A stretch of 64,000 bases of DNA from positions 62,001 through 126,000 of the forward strand of contig CAZJPN010000040.1 of NCBI GenBank assembly GCA_964547905.1, in the 5' to 3' direction. Numbering within the stretch: the stretch's first letter is position 1; each line of letters opens with the position of its first letter. The position numbers were made by a program, and so were the translations under genes. The notes below the pieces were generated by a model. The model made no database searches. It worked only from the letters and a program-made list of their open reading frames with translations, and had not been told where the DNA came from. Below, piece after piece: positions 63,444 to 64,000 of the stretch. Source of the DNA: JAJYLM01 sp964547905. Lineage in GTDB: Bacteria; JAMCPX01.

Positions 63444-64000
63444 AACTTAAACAACTTCAACGATTGCGACTTCTGCACATAATCTATTTCAAGAGTGCCC
63501 TTCATATCCCATATTTCATTTAGGTTCTCTGTATACATATAGTCCTTATAACATTTAACGATACTGTCAGCTTCTCTGATATTTTTTAGCCGATCTTCGA
63601 TGCATTTTATATTCTCAGGATCAATTTCTATTCCAATAGGTTTCCTTCCTAATTGCTCTGCAACGACCAGTGTTGTTCCTGTGCCTGCAAACGGATCAAG
63701 CACCGTATTTTTGGGTTTCGTGGAAGAAAGGATGATCCTCAGTAAAAGAGTAATAGGGGATTGCTGTTTATGAAACCTTTGTCCATCTTGTTTTCTTATT
63801 GCCTCATCCCCTGCTAAATAGCCAGAGGTGAGTTCACGAATATCATCCCATACATCTGTAACATAAATTCCGTTTTCTCTTTCAACTTTGTAATTTTGGG
63901 GAAGCGGTGGAGATATTCTTAAACGATTAAAAATTGACGGCGACTCTCCTTTAGTGGCAAAGGCAATAATTTGATATTGTTTGCCAAACTTGTTGCTGCA
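63440..64000 (-). CDS. DNA methyltransferase (incomplete, beta class)
   Basis: The C-terminal part of an amino-methyltransferase (N6-adenine or N4-cytosine); the start is outside the window. Visible are VWDDIRELTSGY-like target-region residues, HKQQSPITLLLRII (motif X region), TVLDPFAGTGTTLVVAE (motif I, SAM binding) and the GIEIDPENI motif II, ending LFKL. Motif I near the C-terminus defines the beta order. It protects DNA from the adjacent endonuclease. Confidence 0.9.
   Translation of the reverse strand, partial: CSNKFGKQYQIIAFATKGESPSIFNRLRISPPLPQNYKVERENGIYVTDVWDDIRELTSGYLAGDEAIRKQDGQRFHKQQSPITLLLRIILSSTKPKNTVLDPFAGTGTTLVVAEQLGRKPIGIEIDPENIKCIEDRLKNIREADSIVKCYKDYMYTENLNEIWDMKGTLEIDYVQKSQSLKLFKL

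Overview
The window looks like a chromosomal segment of a Gram-negative, low-to-mid GC bacterium of deltaproteobacterial (Desulfobacterota-like) type. This rests on gene content, not on a database search: a complete pilMNOPQ type IV pilus operon joined to aroC-aroK-aroB, a MauE/rhodanese/mnmA/ftsEX cluster, a protein resembling the MXAN_5187 C-terminal family, citramalate synthase, SufCBD, a pyruvoyl-type arginine decarboxylase beside agmatinase, a butyryl-CoA-type dehydrogenase pair and many lipoproteins. Start codons include ATG, GTG and TTG, and many genes overlap by a few bases in long operons.

Layout. 1-6862 (minus strand): a translation and amino-acid operon (MXAN_5187-like, tsaE, lysC, cimA, hisS), then gpsA and an incomplete gene. 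7024-12531 (plus): HU, then a coupled sensor kinase, HD-GYP response regulator, DmpA-type peptidase and HEAT-repeat protein. 12551-18863 (minus): a six-gene operon with a large lipoprotein, a PqqD-like recognition protein, a TolB-like lipoprotein, a lasso-type B2 protease, a nucleotidyltransferase and a YdcF/ElyC membrane protein. 18931-23113 (minus): agmatinase, arginine decarboxylase, tldD, folC. 23158-40803 (plus): sufCBD, an NtrC-type regulator, a lipoprotein, a small XRE protein, pilMNOPQ, aroCKB, a lipoprotein, yraN, rsmI and a NarL-class kinase. 40917-44979 (minus): mnmA, rhodanese, MauE-like, a conserved protein, ftsE, ftsX. 45047-48771 (plus): 3-hydroxybutyryl-CoA dehydrogenase, acyl-CoA dehydrogenase, murI and a GerMN protein.

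At 48847-48920 is an initiator-type tRNA-Met gene with a clear promoter. Its 3' part is repeated exactly (48 bp) at 55535-55582. Between the two copies lies an islet: two aldo-keto reductases, a phosphoribosyltransferase, a fused PabB-PabC, a truncated SWIB protein and a PP-loop ATPase whose stop codon lies inside the repeat. From the second copy to the window end runs an integrated element. It holds a frameshifted integrase, a second short tyrosine recombinase, small phage-like proteins, a DUF3987 gene broken by a TGA and a frameshift, an AlpA-like excisionase, a divergent promoter region, an unrecognised 306-residue protein, an AT-rich iterated stretch and a type II restriction endonuclease with its methyltransferase, which runs off the window. 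The likely reading is two tandem insertions at one tRNA site, the second partly decayed.

The points most worth following up are the lipoprotein/PqqD/B2-protease operon, the tandem tRNA-fMet insertions, the duplicated promoter boxes of the element, and the GC-rich repeat inserted in frame into murI.
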